A stretch of 64,000 bases of DNA from Sophora flavescens (taxonomy: Eukaryota > Streptophyta > Magnoliopsida > Fabales > Fabaceae): contig CM061070.1 in assembly GCA_030762895.1 (NCBI GenBank), positions 76,805,804 to 76,869,803 on the forward strand. Direction: 5' to 3'. The stretch's first letter is position 1. Each line of letters opens with the position of its first letter. The notes under the pieces are model-generated. The model saw only the letters and a program-made list of their open reading frames with translations. It had not been told where the DNA came from and made no database searches. The translations under genes were made by a program, and so were the position numbers. Below, piece by piece: positions 19,758 to 30,295 of the stretch.

Positions 19758-22750
19758 CTTTTGGAAGAATACATAGGGTAAAATTGATCAGGGATGACAA
19801 ATCCTTTGAACTATAATAAGGCATGGTGAAGAAATTTTCAAGAAAACAAGTTTCTTGACTTTCTACTTTCTCAAAAGCTTAAAGAAGAAATTTCATCAAT
19901 TAGAAAGATACAGGAACATTTCGTATGGAAAAAGATCCTCAAATTAGGTTCGTGGATGTAAAAAATGCATGGCCAATACACATTTACAAGATCAATCTTC
20001 CAAGTATGTATGGAAGATTTAGAGATGTTGTGATGAACAAGAAAAAAACTCTCGGTATTTCCTATTGCCATCTAACAAGATTTTCAAGGCTCAAGGAATT
20101 CTTGAAATTCTTGCTTGCAAGGACTCCGAGGAGCAAGCTAGGATCTTAATTGATAAACCAATGTCGGGCTGAGACTTTGGTAAAATGAACATAACTAACA
20201 TGAACCTCGAGTACCTATGTTCTTCTACTGCAATGGCCAAAAATGAGGAGCCTGGGTGAAAATGAAGAGGAAATGGTGGAACAAAACACTATTTGAGGCT
20301 ATGGGCCAAAGAAGATTATCAAGAAAAAGACCACTACATCAAGGAAGCCTCCAAGGGCCCGGTGGTGGCATTACTATTAGGGAACCTTCGATGCTCATCT
20401 TTGTAAGCAAAAGAAGAGTTATCTTCTCACACAATGAAGATGAGGAAGGGTGATGGAGACGGAGTTCCTATCGGTACCATCTGAAACGCAGAAGACTTAC
20501 TTCTTTGTTGAGGCCTTAGGCTCTGTTACAACAAAACCTAGAAGGCAACCAGAAGAAAGTCAGAACAACTAAGACTTCTAAGGTAACCATCTCTTGCTGT
20601 GATCTGTTCAAATCAAGCAGAAGATGCCTTAGTGTCTAGTCTAGAAACTAGAGTTGATAATGTGTTTGTTGATGATAACATTGTTGTCTCCACTCCAAAT
20701 GATGTGTACATTCCACTCTCCCTTTCACCTCACCAACACAAATAGTCATTCCACAATTTCAACCTATTATCCTTGCCGATGATCCACAGGTTCAATCAAC
20801 TAGATGATGGCATTTCCCTGGTGCTCGCTTTCCCCCAGCCCTTGAGAACCCTATTTCCCTTCACTCCAAATTTTGTTCTTTATGATGGCAAATCTGAGGA
20901 TTGGAGCCAAGGTAAAAAGAGAATGGAAAGTTCCGTTTCACTCTCACCAACTCGAACCGAACACATTCCCAACAGATGATATCCTCTACCTGAGTATGAG
21001 GAAGAAGTCAGCCCACCTGTTGAACCTCCTTTACCTACCTCATCCTGACTGTAAATTAATCAAAAATGTGCCTTCACAAATGCACAACAACTTAGGACCG
21101 TTAGTCACTCACCTACCCTAAACAAATTCCCCGAAAATTTACCCTAACCCTGTGAAAACTCCCTCCTTCATACCCCTCACCGATGGAGTTGAGAGGCACA
21201 TTATACCATTTGGGAAACTGACCCCAAAAAAAAAAATCTTCCCTACCATCCCTAAGAAAAGAGCAACATCCTCAAAAGCATGTTCCCCATACTGATGAAG
21301 GGACACAAAATGGGTGTCCTTTAAGCATCCCGAGTCTATGGGAGGGCCTAATTTCTTCCTGGATCACTCATCTATGAAATCTGAAGTGGGAATCAGTCAT
21401 TTCGAGTTGATTGCCGTGCATTTTGTCCCTCCATCCTGGTTGAGACATAATGAATCAACCAGAGTTGGAATCATGCCTTCGAATCTATCCAAGCGCGAAT
21501 GGTAGATTCAATAAGGACAAGGACAAGAAAAGGAAGATTCAAAAGAGTCGTGCACGAAGTGACCAAATGCTTGATCTACGTCAGGAAACTTTGACTGCTC
21601 AATGCTGGATATCTTTTTGCATATTGAATCAATTGAGTTAATCGATGAACAACATCTGCTGGATTTCAAATCTCATATGTATTCCTTTGCACAAGAGAGG
21701 CATCTTCCTCTGGAAGTAGTGAAGAAGAAGGAAATTCCTATGGTCGGAGGAAGTGTGGTCTTTCAAATTTCGAGGTATATGATCTATAAAGACCTTTTAG
21801 GGACTTCCCATAAATAGTAAAAATGTGGAATTCATCTACCCCATCGGATGGGCAAAGGAAGTCTCGGTGATCCCTTCACCTACTCCAGCCTATCGTGCGG
21901 AGATATGTTGTTGAAGAACACGATCAAAATGCCACTACTGTTGGCTCGGAAAAACAGAATGAATCCATTCATAATCGAGCCGTCATAAAAACACTCTTCT
22001 CAGCCAAGTAGCTCTAGCTATGATGCACCCCTCGGATCATTGAGAACATTAAACACATTTCAAGTGCTCCTTGAAAACTCAAGGCAACGGCCTCGCCACC
22101 TAATCTCGAAGAGGTTTTTGGAAAAATTGTTGATGAAAAGGTTGGCAAGATAGTTGATGAGAAGGTTGAGAAGATGATAGAGAAAATTAAGGAGGATGTC
22201 CAACAACAAGTACAAACATCAATGGCTCCAACCTTGAAGTTGTCAATAAAATGATGGAATTCCCTCATGGTTTCAAGAAAATCCGCACTCCGAACCCTCC
22301 ACCTCCACCACCTCCCCTGCTAACCTTTACCTCTTTTTTCTTTTTTTTTTTTCCTCTTCTTATGACGACAATGATGCTCCACTCTTTTTAACTTTTTTGA
22401 CTGATGACAAAAGCATGGGGAGAAAAGGAAAGGAAAGATTTATTTTTATATATAAAAATCCAGTTTAAAACCATATTTGTCCATAATGCATATTCTTTTT
22501 GCATATTCTTATATACTGTAACTGCTTTGATACTTATGTTTGCTATTTACTTTGAAATATATGTTGGCTATGCTTATTTATTCCTTCATATATCTCCCCA
22601 AGTATGATAGGCATTGCCACATTCTCGTTCAACATATGCATTGCTTTTCCACATACTTCTTTACGCTAATTATTTGGAATGCTTTGTCTTGGGGGGCCCT
22701 GCGAATTTCTATAGACTTATTTTCGTAAAATTTGAATTTAGTTTTCGTTA
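19758..22750 (+). pseudogene. Decayed coding-like region, family not recognised
   Basis: Several short plus-strand frames (19925-20149, 20773-21121, 21314-21817) and a charged stretch at 22100-22250, rich in EKVEK-like heptads, look like pieces of one broken reading frame. The composition is less A/T rich than the sequence on either side. Because a SIRE-like polypurine tract and LTR start follow at about 22751, the region may be the 3' internal part of such a Copia element (the env-like or unassigned ORF). I recognise no catalytic motif and assign no function. The 5' end is cut by the solo LTR at 19752. Confidence 0.35.
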
Positions 22751-23274
22751 TCATCCAAAAGCGAGATTATTGGAACCGAAGTAGTTGGATTAAATAAATA
22801 TAAGTTTTGATGCTAACAAAGGATTAAATTTGCTTGGCAAAAGTCAGTTACTGGCATCTGGTACGCGTTTCAAGTACAAGTAATATTTAAACATAAGTAA
22901 AAAGAAACATGTGGATAAGTTTCATTGAAAATACGCTACCCACCTTTACCTGAAGTTGCTCAACATTTTGGGTAAAGGTTACTGGCCTAAGTAGACTTGT
23001 TTTAAGTAGACAAGACTTAAATGTTGTGATAGACGAATACCAAAATAACTGTTAGATACAACTTTATTTGTTTGGGGACTAACTGCAGGGGTTTTCATAT
23101 TTAAGCTTTTGTTAAAGTTTTTAAAAGGATCTATTTATTCGTATTGTTTGCTTCTAATCACCTTGTATGCAAAAATTGTTTTAAAGGTTGTTTTCGAAAA
23201 TTATTAACAAACATAACTCCAATCCTCTTCTTGTGTTTACCTGTACAATCTCACAAATGTATATAAACCACGTG
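22751..23274 (+). mobile_element. SIRE/Maximus-like polypurine tract and LTR start
   Basis: TCATCCAAAAGCGAGAT (about 22752-22768) followed by TATTGGAACC resembles the usual SIRE arrangement of a polypurine tract and TGTTGGAACC. The next 500 bases include GTTTTGATGCTAACAAAGG, typical of the family's LTR start. The sequence differs from the solo LTR at 8168-19752, so it is a different element. The LTR's end is lost near a CACTA fragment. Confidence 0.5.
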
Positions 23275-23359
23275 TTTCATCGCTAATTTGGCCACTATAA
23301 AGAGACCGATTAATGCCTGGCCAATCAAGCGATCGCTAATTATCAATTTTTTGTAGTGT
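23275..23359. mobile_element. Terminal fragment of a second CACTA element
   Basis: The sequence carries subterminal motifs (TCGCTAATTTGGCCAC, AGAGACCGATTAATG, CGATCGCTAATT) and ends ATTTTTTGTAGTG at 23359, matching the right terminus of the large CACTA element. No matching left terminus is visible nearby, so it is a truncated copy. Confidence 0.7.
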
Positions 23360-25987
23360 TTTGACTTGTTCCAAGAGTTATGTCCTTTGGACAATCATTT
23401 CTTTTCATATTGGGTGTGTTCTTTCAAGAAAATGTCACTTTATTAAAGGATGCATTCAAGGAAAGGTTGTATCTCTTCTTTAAAAGGCTAATTTCTCCTC
23501 ACCAAAAGGCATGACAACGTCTATATAGAGCCTTTCCCATTCATATTTCCATCCAAATTTTTGGCAAAATTATGCATTCCAAATCACTTCATTTTTTTAA
23601 TCGTAGGAGAATTAGGAAAGTATTGTTCTTTAAAATACCATTGAAGCCAACTTTGATTAAAAGTAAACTAAGTCAAAAGTTTCTATTGTATCCTGTAGGA
23701 ATTGGTTGTTATCCTCTTGCATCCAAAGTGAGACTGAAACTAATGAGGCGAATAAGCTAAAGTTATCTAAAGATACTACACGACTCAGAAAATTGTAGTT
23801 TTTCTTGTTTCTTTCTTGTTGTATAACTATCACCACTGACATGTGAATTTCATTCATAACAATTAGTGTTTCTTAAAGAATGAGTTTAATAGGTTAATAG
23901 GAATAATTGGTTTTAGAAATTTGGTAAAAATTATGGGTTTTAATAAGAATAAAATAAACAATTTCAAATAAAAATACTAAATGAACAGAAATTTTTTTAA
24001 AAACTTCATTTTTGGTTTCAAAATTTTTTAACAGGAACTCAATTTGAAATCATGAGTTTCACAATAGGAATAAAATTAAAAAGAAATAAAAAAAGTAAAA
24101 TATTTAATGTATTGGAAATTTAAAAAGATCTCGATTTTAATTTTAATACCTACGGTGCTACTTAAAGGGTTCCAGGGTCAGCGCTGTGGACGAGCGATTT
24201 CGTAGAGACAAAAGTGGGGCCGCCCCATGATGTTTTGATGAATACTATGGCATCACTGATTCTTTTTTTTTTCTCGTCAATTGCAATCAAGCATGATCGC
24301 AATTCAAATAGCTAAGCCGCTGACAAAGTTCTCGATGGAATGTGACTCCTCATTGGTGGTTCATGCTTACTCCAATCCCGGGTTGTTCCTGGAAGCTCGT
24401 AGTTTTAGGGAAAAACTGCATGGTTTTGACTTCTAATTTTAGATTTAAAATTTCACATATTTTTGCAGGTTAACCATTGTAGCCGACAAGTTAGCCAACT
24501 TCTTTGGAGTTTCGTCAAAATATACTGGTGGAACCGATACCCAGCTGCCAAGCCTTGACTTTCCGTAATAAATGGAATCCGCCAACCATGACGTAAATAG
24601 TTCTTCTTGTTTTCCTTGCACGGGTTTCGGCCTCAATCCCCCACGCCAGATTCCTTTTTTCTTTCTTAATATTATTTCACGCCGCGGCGCTGATCGAGAA
24701 AATAAGCCGGTGTCAACCTAATCGTGGATGAATTTTAATTATAGTGATGCTTTGCATGCCATTTTGCTTTAAAAAAAAAAGAATACTATTGGCAATGACA
24801 TATAATTATGGATTACCATTGAATTGAAAGAATATAAATATAATATAATTAATTTGATCATAAAAATAAATACTTAATTAAAAAGTAAAACATAAAAGTT
24901 ATACTTAACATGCACAAAGTAACATGGCTTACTAAGGAGGGTGATTGGAAGTAAGGTTTCATGTTTCTTAAAAATGATTATTCAAATTTAATATATAGAA
25001 ATTGATTAGCATTAATTTTTTACGGCTAAAAATCACAAAAACTATGCGCTTAATTTCCATGCACTCCACGCCTCTTTAAAAAATATTTTTACTCTTTTAC
25101 CTCTACATTCAATAATATCTTAACAAAATCAACACTTTTATTATTTCCTCTCATTGTTACGAGTTAAATAAAAGTATATACGCTAAAATGTTAATATAAC
25201 TTACAACATAATGTGTACTACTCAGTAATCCAAAACTATGTAATATGCCAAAAATTTAGAGAGAGAGAGAGAGATGGAATTTTTTTGGTGTAGAGGTGGA
25301 TTTGTTTAGACCATTGTGTTATTTGGGCAACGTCTAACGTGACTTTGCTGGTTTTTTTGGTTTTGGTAATTGGATGACAACAAAAGTAGAAAACAACAAA
25401 ACAAAGGTCAGCAATTTTTAAATATTTTTCTGCTTTTTATTGACTGTTATAGCAACGTTTTCAATAGAATAATATCTTTTAATTCTTGATAATGATTTAC
25501 CAAAATATTTTATCTCATCTTAACTAATGTAGATACCAAAGTAGACATGTAGTAAATCTCATTAAATTCTTTTTTCTAGATTAATATTTTTTAAAGGTTC
25601 TAGAAAATATTCAAAGTAAATAGAAAAGTAGCAGTTACATTACTATCACACATTTGTCACGGTGTATTACCTTTGTTCCATTTGGTACATTACGTATTCA
25701 CATATGGCCTAAATTGACTTTCGAACTATTTACAGCTATTGAGAGAAATACTTGGGATTTAATTATACACTATTATTATAACTATTTTTACACTTCACAA
25801 TCAATTATAAATCGATACATCGTTAAAATTGCTCTATCATTATGCACTTTAAAAGTCATATATGAAATAATTATGATTTAATATAATATAAAAAAATTAC
25901 TCAAACAATATATCAAAATTAAACTCAATAGTTAAAAAGTATAAACAAATTTAAGAAATGAGAGGAATGATGACATCACACCATACG
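23360..25987. other. A/T-rich intergenic sequence
   Basis: No coding segment with recognisable homology is seen on either strand. A less A/T-rich island at about 24160-24700 contains a minus-strand frame of 63 codons without known motifs, which I do not call as a gene. An (AG)n run lies at about 25259-25274. The sequence then becomes very A/T rich up to the gap. Confidence 0.5.
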
Positions 25988-26487
25988 NNNNNNNNNNNNN
26001 NNNNNNNNNNNNNNNNNNNNNNNNNNNNNNNNNNNNNNNNNNNNNNNNNNNNNNNNNNNNNNNNNNNNNNNNNNNNNNNNNNNNNNNNNNNNNNNNNNNN
26101 NNNNNNNNNNNNNNNNNNNNNNNNNNNNNNNNNNNNNNNNNNNNNNNNNNNNNNNNNNNNNNNNNNNNNNNNNNNNNNNNNNNNNNNNNNNNNNNNNNNN
26201 NNNNNNNNNNNNNNNNNNNNNNNNNNNNNNNNNNNNNNNNNNNNNNNNNNNNNNNNNNNNNNNNNNNNNNNNNNNNNNNNNNNNNNNNNNNNNNNNNNNN
26301 NNNNNNNNNNNNNNNNNNNNNNNNNNNNNNNNNNNNNNNNNNNNNNNNNNNNNNNNNNNNNNNNNNNNNNNNNNNNNNNNNNNNNNNNNNNNNNNNNNNN
26401 NNNNNNNNNNNNNNNNNNNNNNNNNNNNNNNNNNNNNNNNNNNNNNNNNNNNNNNNNNNNNNNNNNNNNNNNNNNNNNNNNNNNNNN
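25988..26487. other. Assembly gap of 500 N
   Basis: Exactly 500 unknown bases. The round length suggests a placeholder, so the true distance and contents are unknown. Any reading frame through it is meaningless. Confidence 0.99.
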
Positions 26488-27573
26488 CCATGCATATTTT
26501 CAAAGGTTGACTGTGAGGGTTTGAGACACTTTGATATAACACTGTTATGTTATGTATATGCATGATTTAACTGGTTGTATGATTATGTGATGTATGTATC
26601 ATGTATATGGTTGTTGTGGGATATATCTTATGACGGTATCTCACTCTTGCACATCTGTATATTCTGTTTTTTTCTTCTTGTACTGGGTATGCGCGTTCTT
26701 TCAGATGGATCCGAACGTTCCCTTGGCACAGTCGAGCTCGAGGAGCGAAGTGTTTGATCATGCTGGGACGATAGGGAACTGGACTATACAAGAGGGTGTG
26801 ACGATCGCGACGTATCGAGGACCAGTCACGACTACCGAGACGAATGCTAACGGAGTGCCCGTACAAAGGATTCATACTGTCGAGACACGACTGTGACTCT
26901 TCCACCTCCATGGTACTACCTTCATACGCTCCAAGTCACCGGACTCCTTCATGAGCATTTTGAACCAGTCGAACAGCTTGCAGAGGATCCAGTGGAGGAG
27001 GATCCTGAAGAGGATCCTGAGGAAGAACCTTTTGAGCTGATAAAGGTCGAGGACGAGGACGAGGAGGAGCTAGAGTACCATCCGCAGGATCCCGGCGATG
27101 ACGGCGTCCCTATCGACGATGGAGGTGACGTTATCGATCCAGCATCTGATATCTCGTCTGAGGGTAGCGTCTGTGGTCACTCTACATGTAGGAGGCATTG
27201 AGAGATCGTTCGTCGGTTTTTGGAGTTGTCCCGATAGTCCCTAGGCTTTTAGAGCCATCTTTTGAGTCTTGTACCCAATTCCCTATTCCCGGTTTGATAT
27301 TTTCTTTCTACCTGTTTCTTCAGTAGCTATTTTAGCGTATGTTGGCCAGTTCGACAAGGCCTGTCTTGTAATCAAACCTAAGATCTCAAGTGGGACAGTT
27401 ATATTTATATGTATGATGTTGATTTTCATGTTCTGAGTGCATCACCTTTTCTTAACTTCTTTTAACAAAAAAAATGAGTACCCTTTTTTAGTAACCTTAT
27501 ATAAAAGGTTATTTTAAATAAGTTTCTTTTCCGCAATAGGTAACCATGTGATGCCGGGTTTTAGGGTGTCGCA
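26488..27573 (+). mobile_element. Gypsy (Tekay/Del-like) LTR, 3' part
   Basis: The segment contains TATCTCACTCTTGCAC near 26637 and ends GGTTTTAGGGTGTCGCA at 27573. Both are typical of this family's LTRs. It abuts a Copia RNase H fragment, consistent with insertion into that older element. The LTR start is hidden in the gap, so no target-site duplication can be tested. Confidence 0.65.
26893..27201 (+). CDS. Acidic, low-complexity reading frame inside the Gypsy LTR
   Basis: A 102-codon open frame encodes a strongly acidic peptide with DPVEEDPEEDPEEEPF and EDEDEEELEYHP runs (roughly residues 30-65) and no catalytic motif. Similar Glu/Asp/Pro-rich frames occur in LTRs of plant Gypsy elements, as far as I remember, where they are usually not regarded as genes. 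It may be only a compositional by-product of GAGGATCCT-type repeats (26974-27030). The frame is open before this methionine in another phase, so the start is uncertain. I have no evidence for translation. Confidence 0.3.
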   Translation: MTLPPPWYYLHTLQVTGLLHEHFEPVEQLAEDPVEEDPEEDPEEEPFELIKVEDEDEEELEYHPQDPGDDGVPIDDGGDVIDPASDISSEGSVCGHSTCRRH

Positions 27574-27584
27574 CGCGCCGGTCC

Positions 27585-28022
27585 ACAACTGGGTATGTGT
27601 TTAGTCCGGGTTCGAGTTCTATATCATGGTGCAGTAACAGACAACCAACAGTGTCATTGTCAACCACTGAAGCAAAATATAGAGCAGCAGCTATGGCAGC
27701 TCAAGAAAGTACGTGGCTACAAGAACTTTTGAAGAATTTACACCAACCAATTGATTATGCTATACCTCTGTATAGTGATAATCAGTCTGCAATATGCTTG
27801 GCAGAGAACCTGATGTTTCATGCTCGTACAAAGCATGTAGAAGTTCAATACCACTTTGTTCGTGAAAAAGTGTTGCTTGGAGATATAAGAATGGAGTTTA
27901 TCAACACTAATAATCAAGTAGAAGATATTTTCACAAAAGGACTCATTGGTATGAAGTTTGAAGAATTTAGAAGACAACTCTGCATGACAACAAGGTCCAT
28001 GATAAGAGAAAATAATTGTTGA
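27585..28022 (+). pseudogene. Copia RNase H fragment (end of pol)
   Basis: The frame opens at the junction with TTGYVF, then SSISWCSNRQPTVSLSTTEA and YSDNQSAICLAEN, followed by HARTKHVEVQYHFVREKV and DIFTKGL, the usual end of Copia polyproteins, with a stop at 28020-28022. Residues upstream of TTGYVF are missing because the Gypsy LTR was inserted or joined there. The remaining 145 codons have no internal stop, so this copy is fairly young. It is followed at once by a polypurine tract, TTGAGGGGGAG (28019-28029). Confidence 0.9.
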
Positions 28023-28029
28023 GGGGGAG

Positions 28030-28419
28030 TATCGAGAAAATCAATAATTATTATCAAGAAAAGGTTGCCTAGCATAACTACAACTTTGAGTTGCAAAGTC
28101 AATTGGAAATTGAGTTGCAAGCTTTGACTTTTTCAAGTTGCAAGTTCAAATTAAAATTAAGTTACAAATTTTGACTTGAGTTGCAAATTTTGACTCGAAT
28201 TACTTAGTTGATATGTCTCTTAATATCTTAATTCCTAAGCTTACTTAGTTCATAAGTTTCTTCTTATTTTATTATATTTGTAAGCCTATATAAGGCATAC
28301 ATGCTGTAGGTTTGTTTTGTGTGTAGAATGAATTACAATTCAATCATTCTTGCTTCTTGCTTCCCTTATGTGAGATAGAGAGGAAAATCTATCAGTGCAT
28401 TGTTTCCATTTTCTCAACA
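28030..28419 (+). mobile_element. 3' LTR of the same Copia element
   Basis: Directly after the polypurine tract the LTR starts TATCGAGAAAATC (expected TGTTGAGAAAA, one end base mutated) and ends TTTTCTCAACA at 28419, giving inverted ends. A TATA-like CTATATAAGGC lies at about 28293. Length is 390 bp. Confidence 0.75.
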
Positions 28420-28973
28420 TCTTATAGCTACACACATTGTTTTTATCTAATTTTTTTCATTATTATTTAAATAACATTATCCTGAAATAATGTCTCACTT
28501 TTTACATCTTTGCGTATGTTTCCTAGGGTAGAAAAGACTAGAAGTGGTCAAAGGTGCATGAGTACTATCATGACTGGTAATGAAAATAAATTAAAAAATT
28601 ACAAAACACTGACTGATACGAAAATTTAAAGAGTTTTCCTCATCTAAGGAAGAAAAGGAAGTCCTTGTATTTATCAAAATCAAATAAAGAATCTATGACA
28701 AAAAAATATAAGAAATGTGTCTCTACATTTTATATATATATATACTCTGATTGCGACGTGCTTTATAATATATTTTTTTCAAATTCATCTTGAGAATTAC
28801 TACTCTTCACAACAGAATGTTTAGGGAAAAAAAAGTCAAATCACAAATTATTTTTAATCCAAATGATAAAATATTACATTGAAATACAAAATGATGAAAT
28901 ATAGACTAAAGACCAAATTTGGATATAAAAAAATAGGGTATAATTTTAGTCCCATAGAAAAAACTCACCATCT
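28420..28973. other. A/T-rich intergenic spacer
   Basis: No gene is seen. A short (TA)n run lies near 28732-28744. Confidence 0.5.
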
Positions 28974-29330
28974 AATCCCTAAAAATGATAAAACACGAAC
29001 ACGCTAGTCCCTTCGTTAGTTCCATTACACCAACTTCCGTCAACAAGCTGAAGTATATTGTTAACCCATTGATATATCTATTAATGATATTCTAGCATGT
29101 AAAAACATTAAAAATCACACATAAAATAACCATATGTTGTGCATTTCTCATGGTCAAAAAATTACTTATTTGTTTTTTTTTATTATTTAAACAATTTTCA
29201 TGTTAGAATATGACTAACAGACACATCAATGGATTAATGATAAATCTCAGCTTGTTAATGAAGTATGGTGGAGGGAAACTAATGGAGCGATCAAAATATC
29301 TATATTTTATCATTCAAGAACTTAATAAAT
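28974..29330. mobile_element. Foldback/MITE-like element with long inverted repeats
   Basis: The left arm (about 28974-29100) and right arm (about 29200-29330) are imperfect reverse complements over about 120 bases. Reverse-complemented, the left reads CATGCTAGAATATCATTAAT where the right reads CATGTTAGAATATGACTAAC. Both then share CTTCAGCTTGTT/TCTCAGCTTGTT. The loop is about 100 bases. I found no clear target-site duplication, so the superfamily (Mutator-like is possible) is open. Confidence 0.65.
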
Positions 29331-29827
29331 AATAATGACTTTTTTTTTGACGGTAAAAAAAATTTATTTGAAATTATAATGACAAAAAATTATTTTTTTA
29401 ATAACTATTTTGTTAGGACTATTTTGAGTCTTTAGTTTAAAATAAAATTATAGCCATAACGTAACAGTTATTTTGACATTTTGAAATATTTAATTATTTG
29501 TTTTTAACATTTTGAATTCACATGGTTCAAAAAAAAAAAAAACATTTTGAATTCACGCAGTTAGCATTTATCGTTTGAGAGTTGAGACAGATACAGTGGG
29601 TTAAGGAAACCCAAAATAGCAAAGAAGATAGCTGACTCGTGTACAAATTATTTCCATGTTTTTTAATTATTTTTATTTATAAAAATAAATTAGATGACGT
29701 GGATCTCTCTCCACCGTCACTTTTTCCTATTTTCATGAGATGCCATTTTTTCTTCTCTTTCTTCTTCACTTTCTCTCTGTGTTGTGTTCTGAAGATTCTC
29801 TCTCTTCCATTCATTCAGAAGTATCCC
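29331..29827. other. A/T-rich upstream region of the YTH gene
   Basis: No transposon or gene recognised. It includes poly-A/T runs. The last part becomes pyrimidine rich (TTTCTTCTCTTTCTTC near 29750), as often seen near plant promoters. Confidence 0.4.
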
Positions 29828-29837
29828 TTTAAATAGG
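29828..29837 (+). promoter_or_regulatory. Possible TATA element of the YTH gene
   Basis: TTTAAATAGG lies about 460 bases before the proposed start codon. It is followed by a C/T-rich leader with many TCTCT runs (29839-30130), typical of plant 5' untranslated regions. The leader itself could contain an intron. No experimental start is known. Confidence 0.3.
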
Positions 29838-30295
29838 CTCTCTATTCAAAACCATATATCTTCCAACCAATAAAAAGATAATCTTTTTAAGGCTAATCCA
29901 CCACACCGTGCTTCTCGCTGTCTTTTTTCTTTTCCCATCTCTCGTTCTTACACCAACTCCATTTTTTGCGTGATTTTTTTCCCAATACCCAGAAATCTAG
30001 AGACAAAAATCAGCAAAAATAATCCATACCCAGAATTTCTCTGTCTGAAATATCTTGTGGGGTTTATCTATATTGTCTTGTTTTTTTTTTTTGGGTTTTC
30101 TCTCTCTCACTTTTCACCTACCCAGCTGAAGATATATAATTTTTTTTTGGTGGATTGAAGATATATAAAGCTAACATATAGAAAGCTGTATTTTTTTGGT
30201 ATCTTGGAGGATCTGTATTTTGCTATTGATATAAGGGGTTTTGAGATTTTTGTTGAAATTGTATAGCTGAGAGTTTCTGGTCAAGTGCTACACCT

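Noticed and set aside
24445..24636. 63-codon minus-strand frame in a less A/T-rich island
   Set aside because: No motif, no neighbours and no codon evidence. It is too short to support as a gene.
25932..26563. Three long frames through the N gap
   Set aside because: They consist almost wholly of unknown bases.
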